Source: Massilia sp. H-1 | GTDB taxonomy: Bacteria; Pseudomonadota; Gammaproteobacteria; Burkholderiales; Burkholderiaceae_D | Assembly (NCBI GenBank): GCA_024703915.1 | Contig: CP087969.1 | Coordinates: 3,534,001-3,598,000 of the forward strand | DNA length: 64,000 bases | Reading direction: 5' to 3' | Shown: one piece after another, positions 31,703 to 43,716 of the stretch | Layout of the letters: the number at the start of each line of letters is the position of its first letter | How positions within the stretch are numbered: position 1 is the stretch's first letter | The notes under the pieces: model-generated | Database searches by the model: none | The model's input: the letters and a program-made list of their open reading frames with translations, nothing else | What the model was told of the DNA's origin: nothing | Position numbers and translations under genes: made by a program

Positions 31703-33379
31703 TCAGCTGAATTGGTGTTGGTTCGCTTTGGCGCGCACCATGTTCACGGCCATGAAGATGCCGATGAAGATCATGCCGAAGCTGATCGAACGCATTGGCT
31801 GGCTATGCATCAGCGGCGACTGATTGACGACCTGGGCCGCCATGCCGTTGAGGAACATCGCCCCTATCATGGCAAAGAAATGATGAACGGTCGGGCGGGT
31901 CAGGACCATGCCTGCCATCAGCCACACCCACGCGCCGGCGGTGGTCAGCTGCGCCGTCAGCGGCAGCGTGCTTAAGCCAGCACGATGAAACCAGCCGCCA
32001 CGGTCAGCCACAGCACGCGCGGGGCGGAATCAAGGCCGACGATACGTTGAAGTGCTCGAGCAGGTCGGCGCCGCCGCGATAGGCCAGCATCACGCAGCAG
32101 AACGCGGCCAGGCTGCAATTGAGTACGCCAAACTCGGCGAACGGTCCCTGCGACATGCTGACCCCGATCAGGATCATGAGCGCAGAAGACGACGATGAAA
32201 ATGAACTTGTTGAATACCGCCGAATTGGCAAAGGCACTGGCCAGCGTGCAGCCGAACAGCGTGAGCTGCAGCGTGGCCACCAGTACCGGGCCCGGGCTGG
32301 CGACGAACATCCACAGCGAGGCGAGGGCGAACACGGCCATCCAGCCGTACTGCCACTGCGGCTGGTAGCGCGTGTGATGCAGCAGTTTGTAGAGGCGGTC
32401 TTTCCACGGCGCCGCGGCGGCCGAATGGAGGAAGGCAGGCGGATGGAAGGCGAACCACGCCACGACGCCGAAAGTGAGCGCTTCGCACGCCGCCAGCAGG
32501 GTCAGGCCGTCGCCGTCGTAACTGCCCGTGCGTGCCAGCAGCATCATGGCGACAAACCACAGCAGCAAGCCGGATATCGCCGACTGAATCACATTCTGAC
32601 GGAAATAGCGCTTGCCGTTGGCCTGCGCTTCGGTCTGTTCTGAACGCGGCGCGGTCCAGCCTGAAATGCAGCATCTCGCCGTGCTCCCAGCGGATCTCGC
32701 GCGCCACGTTGCGCAAGTTGTCCACCAGGTGTTTGTCGGACAGCTTCCAGCGGCTAAGGGATCGCAAACCAAGCAGTGCGGCTGTCGCTTCGTCGGCTTC
32801 GGCCCGCTCCGACAAGGCGATCCACGAGCGGTGCGCCCGTAGCAGGGCCAGCATCATGTGGGTTTCGTCCGGCATTTCGCGCGCGATGAAGGCGCAATCG
32901 TGTTCCCAGCCGAAGTGCCCGGCCATGACGGCGCGGAACTGGTCGTCGCAGCCTTCGCCCGCGCAGTACTGCAGCGCGCACAGTTCAAAGCAGTCGCGCA
33001 CGGCCAGGTCGAGCAGTTCGCCGCCGGCGTCAAGTTCCTTGAGTGTGGCTGCCGGGTTGCGTCCGGCGGCGCTCAGGAATGCACCCCACAGGCGCTTTGC
33101 CTCGCTCTCCGGCGCGGGCTTCGTTTCCCAGGCTGCCATGTAGACAGGTCCTTCAGCGCTGACGATCAGCGGTTCGGGTTCCGTGACCGGGGTGACGGCG
33201 GCCGGTTCCTCGGCCGCGTGGCGCGCCATGCGCAGCGCCGTTTCATACGCGCCGCGCAAATCCTGAAAGCGCTGCGGATCCTCGTCCGGACGGGCGGTCT
33301 TGAGCTGCGCGGCATACGCGCGCTTGATCTCGCGCTCGTCGCCGGTCGCCCGGATACCGAGGATCTCCCACACATTCAC
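31703..33379 (-). CDS. Membrane-anchored J-like protein (DjlC-type HscC partner)
   Basis: About 559 residues. GTG start at 33379 overlapping the hscC stop as GTGA, giving MNVWEILGIRATGDEREIKRA. This start fits the J-like domain (helices I-III, DEDPQRFQDLRGAYETAL), and the HPD motif is replaced. A cytosolic middle (RDCFELCALQYC, REMPDETHMMLALLRAHRS) resembles the shorter paralog, and the C-terminal third has seven or more membrane helices (LLLWFVAMMLLA, WMAVFALASLWMFVA, ISFGMIFIGIFMAVNMV). This is the architecture of E. coli DjlC/DjlB, which stimulate HscC. Lesions: about 32755, 32645, 32180, 32035 and 31970-31977. Confidence 0.75.
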
Positions 33380-35085
33380 AGGAAGCTGCCCCCGTCGAGC
33401 TGGCGCATCACCTGGAGCAGCGACTCACGGGCGCGCTCGGTCGCCTTGGGTTCCTGCTTGTCGAGTACCGACTGGAAGGCGGCCACGTACTGCGCCAGGT
33501 ACTCGCGTTCCTGGCCCAGCAGCTGTTCGTACAGGCGGTCGGCCTGCGCCACCAGGGTGCGGTTTTCGATGCGGTCGCGCGGATGGATTTTCAGTTCCGC
33601 CAGTTCCAGCAGGCGCTGTTCGATTTCGGCGGGCGTCATGACGCTTGGCGTTCTCGGTGATCACCAGCTTGTGCTTTTCCTGGGTCGGCAGGACCGTGAT
33701 TTCCGCTTCCAGTACGCCGCTCACGTCATAGGTGAAGCGCACGTCGGCCGACACCTCGCCCGCCTTTTTCGGCGTGATCGGGAAGTTCAGCGTGCCCAGG
33801 TAGATATTGTCGACCACGCGCCGCGCCTCGCCCTGGTAGACCTTGACCGACAGTTCCTTCTGGAAGTCGTTGATCGTCGTGATGTTTTCCACGCGCGATA
33901 CCGGCACCGTCGAATTGCGTTCGATAATGGGCAGGAAGTGGCCGCCTTCGTAGTCGTTCGGCCCCACCTGGCGCGCGATGCCGATCCCCAGCGAGTAGGG
34001 CGCCACATCCGTCATGACCACTTCGGACAGTGCCGCGTCGCGCATCTTCAGGCCCGCCTGGACGGCCGCGCCGAGCGCGATCGCTTCGTCAGGATCGAGG
34101 TGAATCAGCGGGAAGCGGCCGAACATGCGCGAGGCCAGCTTGCGTACCAGCGGCATGCGGGTGGCGCCACCGGCCAGCACCACGGCATCGAGTTCGGATG
34201 CCTTGATGGTGGCGTCGCGCAGGGCGCGTTCGACCGGGGTGCGCAGGCGCTGCATGAGCGGTTCGCACAGCTGCGCCAGCGTGTCTTCGGTCAGCTCCCA
34301 GCTGTATTCGGTGCCGTTGTAGTGCAGCGCCATGCGCGCCGACGGCGCGTCCGACAGCGCGCTTGGCCCGTTCGGCCTCGTCGCGCAGGCGCTGGCGCTG
34401 GCTGCCCGTCAGGTCCATGCCGTCCATGGCCTTGGCCAGGCCGCTGCGGGTCAGGAAAGCGTCGCACATCGCGCTGACGAAGTCTTCGCCGCCGAGGAAG
34501 TTGTCGCCCGCCGAAGCACGCACTTCCATCACGCCGTCGAACAGTTCCAGGATCGAGACGTCGAAGGTGCCGCCGCCCAGATCGAACACGAGGAATTTGG
34601 TTTCGCGCTGGCTGTCCTGAATGCCGTAGGCCAGGGCCGCGGCGGTCGGTTCATTGAGCAGGCGCTCGACCTTGAGCCCGGCCAGCTGGCTTAGCCACGC
34701 GGGTGGCCTTGCGCTGGGCGTCGCTGAAATAGGCTTAAGCACCGTGATGATCGCTTCCTCGACTTTGTGGCAGAGGAAGGCTTCGGCATCTTCCTTGAGC
34801 GAGCGCAGCACCATCGAGGACAGTTCCTCGGGCCGGAAGGTCTCCTTGCCGAGCTGCGTCTTGCGTTCGCTGCCCATGTAGCGCTTGAACACGGCCGCCG
34901 TCATGTGCGGGTGGGTTTGCAGGCGCGCGCCCCGCTTCCCCGATCAGCACCGTGCCGTCGTCGTCGATGCCGACGCACGAAGGCGTCAGGTTCTTGCCGA
35001 GGGCGTTGGGAATGATAGAGGCTTTTCCGTCGCGCCAGACAGCAACCAGGCTGTTGGTGGTCCCGAGGTCGATCCCGATGATCAT
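33376..35085 (-). CDS. hscC: Hsp70-family chaperone HscC
   Basis: Specialised cytosolic Hsp70 of about 565 residues, shorter than DnaK and matching HscC. Nucleotide-binding motifs: MIIGIDLGTTNSLVAVW, LVFDLGGGTFDVSILELFDG and VVLAGGATRMPLVRKL. The substrate-binding part begins near DVAPYSLGIGIARQVG and ends in a shortened helical lid (LLQVMRQLDGGSFL). Lesions at 34930, 34733-34740 (GCTTAAGC for GCCGGC within TVPAYFSD), 34689, 34365 and 33645. It starts 2 bp after the parE stop and overlaps the J-like gene by four bases, so the three chaperone genes are translationally linked. Confidence 0.88.
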
Positions 35086-35086
35086 T

Positions 35087-37086
<2,000 letters not shown>

Positions 37087-37250
37087 ATCAAAATTCTTTA
37101 TGCGGATGCCTGCGCATTCTATCTTGTCGGACGGAAAAGCAAGGAAATTTGGCGCGAATGAATCGCTTGCCAGTACCGGGGATTGTGGTTAGATTCGATT
37201 CAAGCGTGTCTTTACCGCGCTGGTTAACTTTACATTTTTAACAGAAAAAC

Positions 37251-38072
37251 ATGCATAAGTATCCATTCGCGGTGCACTTGGCCGGGTTTGATCCGGATGA
37301 AAGGCCGCGCCTTGCCAATGCCATGGCCAAGGCGCCGGGCGACGGTCCGGGATATTTTTGCCTGCTTGAAGACAGTTTGCAAGACCCGGACCTGGTCATC
37401 GCCAATGGCGACGACCTCAAGGCCATGGCACGCGTGATGGCCGCGCCGCCCACCCCGCTCGACCCGGTCATCGTGATCGGCGAGGCCGTGCTCGAATATC
37501 CCTATCCGCGCCTGCACCGTCCCCTGAACCTCGGTCTGCTGTACGGCATGGCCGAAGAACTGCTGCACCGGCGCGCCGAGGCGCAAGTCCAGCTGACCTC
37601 GCGCGGGCTGCCCCTGCTGACCGAGCGGCGCCGCAAGCCGCGCCTGGATCTGGACATCACCGATCCGGCCGACTACGTCAAGCGCCGCAAGAGCCCGCCG
37701 AGCGGGGCGGTGCTCATCATCGACAAGAGCGCCGCCCTGCGCGACCACCTCGACCTGCTGACGGGGCCGGGCCGCCTGAAAATCGAATGGACCGACACGG
37801 CGGCCGCCGCCTTGCGCCTGTGCGAGGAGACGTCGGTGTCGCTGGTGCTGATTAATACCTCGACCCCGGTGATCGACCCGTACGGGCTGACCGCGGCCAT
37901 CAAGTCGCAGCGCGGCGGCGAGCGCATTGCCGTGGTGCTGCTGGTGGGGCCGACCTTCCATTACCACGCGGTGCGCGCCAAGGCGGCCGGGGTGCGCGGC
38001 CTGCTCGACAAGCCGGTGGCCGACCGCCACCTGGTCGCGCTGCTCAAGAAGCTGCTGTCGATGCCGCTGTAA
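37251..38072 (+). CDS. Double receiver-like (pseudo-receiver) protein
   Basis: 273 residues, frame intact. The C-terminal half (about 150-270) has a response-regulator receiver pattern: GAVLIIDKSAALRDHL, then SLVLINTSTPVIDPYG where the usual phospho-acceptor Asp is Asn, then AGVRGLLDKPVADRHLV with the conserved Lys. The N-terminal half looks like a more divergent receiver-like fold (PFAVHLAGFDPDERPRL; PVIVIGEAVL; RPLNLGLL). There is no DNA-binding or enzymatic output domain, so it is probably a phosphorylation-independent protein-protein module. Divergent from parE across 164 bp. Confidence 0.65.
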   Translation: MHKYPFAVHLAGFDPDERPRLANAMAKAPGDGPGYFCLLEDSLQDPDLVIANGDDLKAMARVMAAPPTPLDPVIVIGEAVLEYPYPRLHRPLNLGLLYGMAEELLHRRAEAQVQLTSRGLPLLTERRRKPRLDLDITDPADYVKRRKSPPSGAVLIIDKSAALRDHLDLLTGPGRLKIEWTDTAAAALRLCEETSVSLVLINTSTPVIDPYGLTAAIKSQRGGERIAVVLLVGPTFHYHAVRAKAAGVRGLLDKPVADRHLVALLKKLLSMPL

Positions 38073-38139
38073 GGGCTAGTCCGATAATTTTGTTACAAGT
38101 TTGAATCGTGCGCCTTGCTCGACGGGCTATATTTGAGTC

Positions 38140-39117
38140 ATGCCCGATAACGACAAGCCCGACAGACGCGGCCCCCGACCGAGAAGGACGGCGTTCCTCA
38201 CGCCACCCGGGTGCCCGACCGGCGCGCGGCCGATGCGCCGCCGCGCTACCTCAAGGTCAACGACACGCCGCTGTCGCTGGCCAAGCGCGTGTTCAGCTCG
38301 CTGGCGCGCGGTGCGCGACAAGATCGGGCGCGACTTCATGCGGCGCACCCTGCGGATCGGGGTCTCGGCCCGCATCTTCCACCCCGAACCGGGCGCGACC
38401 GGGCTGCGCAGCAAGAATCTGCAGTACCTGGAAGAATCGATCGCCCAATGGGTCATGTCACGCGATGTGCTCGTGTTCATGGTTCCGACCGTCAACACCA
38501 ACGGCCTCCTGCACCCGAGCAACATCACCTTGCGCCATTACGCGCGCACCTGGACGGGCTGGTGCTGCAGGGCGGGGCGGACGTGTCGCCGCAAACCTAT
38601 TCGGAGTCGCCCACGCGGCCCGAGTGGAGCGGGGACCGGGCGCGCGACGTGTACGAGCTAGAACTGCTGCATGAATTCATTGACGCGGGCAAGCCGGTGC
38701 TGGGCATTTGCCGCGGCTGCCAGCTGATCAACGTGGCGTTCGGGGGCACGCTGTACCAGGACGTGGCGACCAATGTGCCCGAAGCGCTGGCCCACGTGCA
38801 CAGCGACTACGACGCCCACCGGCACGCGATCTTGTTCCCGCAAGGCTCGTCGCTGGCGCGCATGTTCCCCAAGGCGGGGCGGCCGATCGTCAATTCGATT
38901 CACCACCAGGCGGTCAAGGATCTGGGGCGGGATATCATGATTGAAGCGATATCGGAGCCGGACGGGATCGTCGAGGCGATCCGCTACCAGCGCGCCAGTT
39001 TCGTGATGGGGCTGCAATGGCACCCGGAGTTTCACCGGGGTAGGCGGCGTGGACCTGCTCGACTGCACACCGATTCTCGACGAGTTCCTCAGAGCGGCGC
39101 GCGAAACCCGGCTGTAA
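38140..39117 (+). CDS. Class I glutamine amidotransferase, gamma-glutamyl-GABA hydrolase type
   Basis: PuuD/peptidase C26-like hydrolase of about 325 residues, which removes gamma-glutamyl groups from gamma-glutamylated amines. The catalytic Cys is in VLGICRGCQLINVAFGG (near 38698), and the catalytic His-Glu in GLQWHPEFH (near 39009). A charged N-terminal extension of about 60 residues precedes the domain (LRIGVSARIFHPEPG). Breaks near 38180, 38310, 38550 and 39042 (GGTAGGC for GCCGGC). It ends at TAA 39115-39117, four bases before the inverted repeat of the GIY-YIG element. The next gene along is a YbdK-type glutamate-amine ligase on the opposite strand, possibly related chemistry. Confidence 0.85.
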
Positions 39118-39120
39118 GTT

Positions 39121-39168
39121 ACATCGTCCTCATGAAGGTGCTGGCGCATGCGCCAGCCCCATAACGTG
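39121..39168. repeat. Left terminal inverted repeat of the GIY-YIG element
   Basis: Begins ACATCGTCCTCATGAAGG and ends CCCCATAACGTG. It contains the perfect 16-bp palindrome CTGGCGCATGCGCCAG at 39141-39156. Its inverted partner is at 39514-39561. Confidence 0.85.
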
Positions 39169-39465
39169 TTTGCCTAAGCCGTAAAGTCAGAATAGAGGTC
39201 ACGCCATGTGGGGTTGTTCTTACAGATCAAATCCACCTTCCAGCGGCGTTTGAATTTCTTGATCGCTTTCTCACGCTACGGCTTCCATTAGGTTGTAATG
39301 GAAGCCGTACCAGACAAGGCGATGGACGTGATATTGCTTCGTGAAGCCTTCTGCCAGTTCTTCACGATGTTGCCATGCCCGGCGGACGAGGTCGGTGGTG
39401 ACGCCAGTGTATAGGGTGCCATAGGGGCGACTGGCAAGAATGTATACATAGCTCGGTTTGTCCAT
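39130..39465 (-). CDS. Small GIY-YIG nuclease-family protein
   Basis: As read, the frame from ATG 39465 stops after 64 residues. Restoring a lost GC pair at about 39276 (GCGCGTGAG read as GCGTGAG) continues it as REKAIKKFKRRWKVDLI and NNPTWRDLYSDF, the conserved tail of this family, for about 112 residues. The GIY-YIG core is visible (YVYILASRPYGTLYTGVT, then RAWQHREE and a Glu in MEA near the expected metal-ligand position). If GCCTAAGC at 39172-39179 is also a GCCGGC lesion, the protein runs into the left repeat and stops at 39130-39132. Otherwise it stops at 39175. Genome annotations often label such proteins excinuclease-like, but UvrC function is not implied. Confidence 0.75.
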
Positions 39466-39513
39466 TCGGACATCGTGCTGTGCCGGGCAAGATCACTCTT
39501 TGTCTCTGCTCAA

Positions 39514-39561
39514 AGGTGCTATGGGGCTGGCGCACGCGCCAGCACCTTCACGAGGACGATG
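39514..39561. repeat. Right terminal inverted repeat of the GIY-YIG element
   Basis: Reverse complement reads CATCGTCCTCGTGAAGG then CTGGCGCGTGCGCCAG and CCCCATAGCACC, matching the left repeat at nearly every position. The inner end CCCATAGCAC is also the arm sequence of the hairpins at 14583 and 49031. Confidence 0.85.
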
Positions 39562-39568
39562 GGGGGAT

Positions 39569-40692
39569 TTACACTTCGCCGCGGAATTTGCGGATGGCGG
39601 CGTTGACCATGCCTTCGGCGCTGCCTTGTTCGGCGTACTCGCGCCGCAGGTAGGAGGCATCGCTCGAATCCTGCGCCGCTGCCGCCAGGTGGCGCAGCGC
39701 GCCCAGACTGCCCAGCGCCTCGCCATGCGGCTCCATCTTGCGCAGCGTCGTCAAGATGTCTTCGCGCAGCGACATCGTCTCGTACGTCTTGGGATGCGTG
39801 ATCGACCCATCGAGCCCGAATCGGCAGGCCTGGAAGCGGTTGAAGTTATAGACCAGGTAGTCGTCTTCCACCGGCGGCTCTTCGCGCCGCTCCAGCAGAT
39901 GCTTAAGCACAGCGCCTGCAGATACCCGGCCAGCGCCGCGGCCCGCTCCACCGTCAGCGGCGTATCGCACACGCGCAGTTCGATCGTGCCGTATTCCGGC
40001 TTGGGCCGGATATCCCAGTAGAAGTCCTTCATGCTCTTGATGATGCCGGTGCCTTCCATCTTCGCGAAATACACGTTCGCAAATTCGTCCCAGGTCAGCG
40101 TGAACGGCGCGCGCCCGCTCATCGGGAAGGCGAACACCGAATTGAGGCGGGCCGAATCGAACAGGCTGTCATGCCCCTGCACGAACGGCGACGACGCCGA
40201 CAGGGCGATGAAGTGCGGGATATACCGGCTCAGCGAATGCAGCAGGAACATCGCATCGTCGCCCGAGGCGCAGCCGATGTGCACGTGCTGGCCGAACACC
40301 GTGAACTGCTTGGCCAGATAACCGTACAGCGAGGAGAGCTCATGAAACCGGGGCTTCTCGAAAATCTTTTGCTCCGACCAGTGCTGGAACGGATGCGTGC
40401 CGCCGCCGGACAGGCCGATATTGAGCTGGTCCCCGGCCGCCACCAGCAGGTCGTGGATTTCCAGCAGCTGTGCCAGCAGCGGCAGGTGGTGCGAGTGCAC
40501 GCTCGAATTAATCTCGATCATGCTCTCGGCGATCTCCGGCGTGACGTTGCCGGGGAAGGGCTTCTTGGCCAGCAGGTGCAGCAGGTCCGGACTGGCCGCA
40601 GTCAGGTCGAAATCCGACAGGCTCACCAGTTGCAGTTCCAGCTCGACCCCGAAGGTGAGCGCTTCCGATTGTGCGAATGGTTCGAGTGGCAT
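39569..40692 (-). CDS. YbdK family carboxylate-amine ligase (GCS2-like)
   Basis: About 374 residues, the YbdK length. This family is glutamate-cysteine ligase type 2 and shows weak gamma-glutamylcysteine ligase activity in E. coli. Motifs: [55 protein letters not shown] and [18 protein letters not shown]. One GCCGGC lesion at 39901-39908. Repairing it gives [20 protein letters not shown] in one frame. It starts 1 bp after the antiporter stop, indicating co-transcription. The downstream end lies 8 bp from the GIY-YIG element. Confidence 0.86.
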
Positions 40693-40693
40693 C

Positions 40694-41868
40694 TTATTCC
40701 TCGTGCGTTTCTTTGGCCCACACCAGCGCGCTGGATCAGGATCGGGCCGAATACCTCCAGCAGCAGCGTCACGCCCGCCATGGCGCGCAGTTCTTCGGCC
40801 AGGTTCACGCCGCGCAGGCGCGCATGCTCGAGCAACAGGATCACGAACACCGACACCGGCGCCAGCGCCAGTCCGGTCAGCGCGCCCTTGCGCCACGAAA
40901 TGCCCGACAGTTCCGAGAACAAGGTCACGCCCACCGTCTTGGTCAGCATGCGCACCGCCACCACCGCCAGTGCCAGCGCGGTGCCGTCGGTGATGGTGCG
41001 CCAGTCCAGCGTGGAGGCGGCGAACACGAACAGCAGCACGGTGAGCAGTTCGCCCAGCGCGCCGAAGTTGCGCTGCGCCTGGCTGAACGCGACGCGCCGG
41101 TGGCGCGCCGTCAGCCCGAAGGCGAGCGTCGCGACCACAGGCGACAGTTGCGTCGTGTAGGTGATCGACACCAGCAGGATCACCGCCAGCGCAAAGCCGA
41201 CCGTCGCATCCTTGGACAGGTTGCCGAGGTGGCGCAGCAAGGCTTAAGCACCACCAGGCCGAATACGGCGCCGGTAAGTGCCGACAGCGACAGCGCCACC
41301 AGGCTGTTGAGTGTGGCGTCGCCGATATCGTCGGAGCTGCGGAAGATCCAGAAGCCGATGATGATGTTGAAGGTGAATACCGACAGCACGCAGTTCATCG
41401 CCGTCAGGTGCAGCACGCGCTCGGTGACCTGGCCGGAACCGCGCATCTCGTTGATGACCCGCACCACGGTGGCAGGGGAGGTCGACATGCTGAGTGCGGC
41501 CAGCATCAGCGCCGTCATGGTCGAGGTGTGGAAGGCCAGCGCCACGAAGTAGATGGCGACGAAGGTGCCGAGCGCTTCGACCAGCGCGGCCACGCCGAAC
41601 CAGGGATTGGTGCGGATCCAGCGCAGGTTGATGCGGTAGCCGATTTCGAACAGGATCAGGCCGAACGCGACGTCGGCCATGACCAGCACGATGCCGGACC
41701 CCGATTGCGGCAGCACGCCGATTTGCGAGGAAGCGAGCGCAAAGCGATGCCGTAGAAGCTGATCTTGGGCAGGCCGGTCCAGCGCTGGCCGTATTCTCCG
41801 GCCAGCCAGGCGATGCAAATCGCCACGGGCCAGGAGAGGTCGGTCAGGATCTGCAGCAGATCTGGCAT
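40694..41868 (-). CDS. Cation:proton antiporter (CPA family)
   Basis: About 391 residues with 11-12 hydrophobic segments, for example [33 protein letters not shown] and [15 protein letters not shown]. The stretch [30 protein letters not shown] resembles the ion-binding unwound-helix region of CPA exchangers. A KefB/NhaP-like sodium or potassium/proton antiporter in the inner membrane is likely. Lesions at 41241-41248 (GCTTAAGC, giving [10 protein letters not shown] when repaired), 41735 and 40730. Repair of the last gives [11 protein letters not shown] and a stop at 40694. It precedes the YbdK-type ligase in one operon. Confidence 0.8.
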
Positions 41869-41964
41869 GGCGTCCTTTCAGTAACACCCAGCAAGAGGTG
41901 ACGCGAGATTTTACAAGACGACATCATGCGCACGATTGAACGGCGGGAAATTCTGACCGCAAGG

Positions 41965-43135
41965 TTACTTGCTGAGTAACCTCATTGCCCGCTCCAAACC
42001 CTCAATGGTGAGTGGAAACATTCGGTTATTCATGATCTGTTTGATGACCGAGACCGATTGCCGGTACTGCCACACGCCCTCCGGCTCCGGGTTGAGCCAG
42101 ATGAACTTGGGGAAGGCGTTGGTAAAGCGCGCCAGCCATTCGGCGCCCGCTTCCTCGTTGTTGTACTCGACCGAGCCGCCTGGGGCCAGCACCTCGTACG
42201 GACTCATGGTCGCGTCGCCGACGAAAATGAGCTTGGTATCGGGCGGGTATTTACGCAGGATGTCCCAGGTCGGGAAGCGCTCGGCGTTGCGGCGCCGGTT
42301 GTTCTTCCACAGGTAGTCGTACACGCAGTTATGAAAGTAAAAGAACTCCATGTTCTTGAATTCGGTCTTCGAAGCCGAGAACAGTTCTTCGGTGCGTTCG
42401 ATATGGTCGTCCATCGTGCCGCCCACGTCGAGCAGCATCAGCACCTTGATCTTGTTCTTGCGCTCGGGCTGCATCTTGATGTCGAGGAAGCCAAGCGTTG
42501 CTGGCCGTGGCGCGGATGGTCGCGTCGAGCGCCAGTTCATCTTCCGCGCCCTCGCGCGGAACTTGCGCAGGCGGCGCAGCGCCACCTTGATGTTGCGCGT
42601 GCCCAGCTCGCGCTCGGCGTCGTAATCCTTGTAGGCGCGCTGCTCCCAGACCTTGACCGCGGTGCGGTTGCCGCCCGCGCCGCCGATGCGGATCCCTTCC
42701 GGATTGGTGCCGCCGTTGCCGAAGGGCGAAGTGCCGCCCGTGCCGATCCACTTGCTGCCGCCCTCGTGCCGTTCCTTCTGCTCCTTGAGCAGTTCATTGA
42801 GGCGGTCCATCAGCTTGTCGTAGCCGAATTTTTCGAGCTGGGCCTTCTGTTCGGCCGTCAGTTCGCGCTCCATGCGCTTGATCAGCCAGTCGAGCGGGAT
42901 GCCGGTGCTGGTCTCAGAAGGCGGCGTTGATGCCCTTGAAGTACTGGGCAAAGGCGCGGTCGAATTTGTCGAAGTGGGCTTCGTCCTTGACCAGCGTCAG
43001 GCGCGACACATAATAGAAGTCGTCCATCGACGGACCGATGACGTTCTTTTCCATCGCCTCGAGCAGGGTCAGGAATTCCTTGATCGTGACCGGGATCTTG
43101 GCGTCTTTGAGCGTGAAGAAAAAATCGATCAGCAT
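41965..43135 (-). CDS. VWA-domain (CoxE-like) protein
   Basis: About 390 residues. N-terminal helical part (MLIDFFFTLKDAKIPVTIKEF), a Gly-rich middle (GTGGTSPFGNGGTNPEG), then a von Willebrand A domain with a variant metal site LMLLDVGGTMDDH (Gly-Gly-Thr where DxSxS is usual) and VGDATMSPYEVL. Partner of MoxR-type AAA ATPases in cofactor insertion or complex maturation. A break near 42915 separates the first 74 residues, and others lie at about 42555 and 42494. Third gene of the moxR-GNAT-VWA operon, one base after the GNAT stop. Confidence 0.85.
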
Positions 43136-43136
43136 C

Positions 43137-43716
43137 TCAGCTCCTTTGCAGCCGGTAGTGCAGCTGCGCCTTGATCTCGGGCCACTCGCCGCGCAGGATG
43201 CTGTACATGACAGCGTCGCGCACCGTGCCGTCGCGGCGCAGGGTGGCGTGGCGGATCACGCCATCCTTTCTTGCGCCCAGCCGCTCGATGGCGGCCTGAG
43301 ACTGATAATTGAAGTTGTCGGTACGCAGACCGACCGCGGCGCAGCCGAGCGTGTCGAAAGCGTGCGAGAGCAGCGCCAGCTTGCAGCTGGTGTTGACGTG
43401 GCTGCGCTGGCGGCTTTTGCGTACCAGGTCCAGCCGATTTCGACGCGGTCGATCTCGGGCACGATGTCGTGGTAGCTGCTGGTGCCGATCACCGCGCCGC
43501 TGGCCGCGTCGATCACGGCAAAGGCGAGCCGGTTCGGCATCTCGAGCGCGGTGCGAATGTACTCTTCGACCTTGTGCGGTTCCGGTACCGAGGTCACGCG
43601 GATGTTCCACAGCTCGCCGTCGCTGGCGGCCGCGCGAGACCGTCGGCGTGCGCGAGCGCGAGCGGCTCGAGCAGCACGCCGTTGAACTGCAGGGTGATCG
43701 GGGCGACCTGGATCAT
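43137..43716 (-). CDS. GNAT acetyltransferase (RimJ/RimL-like)
   Basis: About 193 residues. N-terminus MIQVAPITLQFNGVLLEPL, core VIGTSSYHDIVPEIDRVEIGWTW, and the acceptor/acetyl-CoA part LRTDNFNYQSQAAIERLGARK, typical of RimJ/RimL-type enzymes acting on protein N-termini or small molecules. Breaks near 43635 (GCGCGC run) and 43422. The start ATG overlaps the moxR stop (TGATG), indicating translational coupling, which is unusual for a GNAT gene inside a MoxR-VWA pair. Confidence 0.82.

Larger units (their letters stand above)
39121..39561. mobile_element. Candidate GIY-YIG mini-element bounded by inverted repeats
   Basis: 441-bp unit: a left terminal repeat (39121-39168), one GIY-YIG nuclease gene on the minus strand, and a right terminal repeat (39514-39561) in inverted orientation. 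The two 48-bp ends differ at only a handful of positions. Their outer 17 bases equal the arm ends of the REP-like hairpin at 14584. It sits precisely between two gene ends (4 bp past one stop, 8 bp from the other), as expected of an insertion in a convergent intergenic space. No target-site duplication is obvious. Mobility is inference. Confidence 0.6.

Noticed and set aside
39288..39473. Alternative 61-residue frame overlapping the GIY-YIG gene
   Set aside because: The neighbouring frame carries the full GIY-YIG pattern; this one shows none.
39121..39561. CRISPR-like repeat arrangement
   Set aside because: Only two copies in inverted orientation with a coding gene between them; no spacer array.
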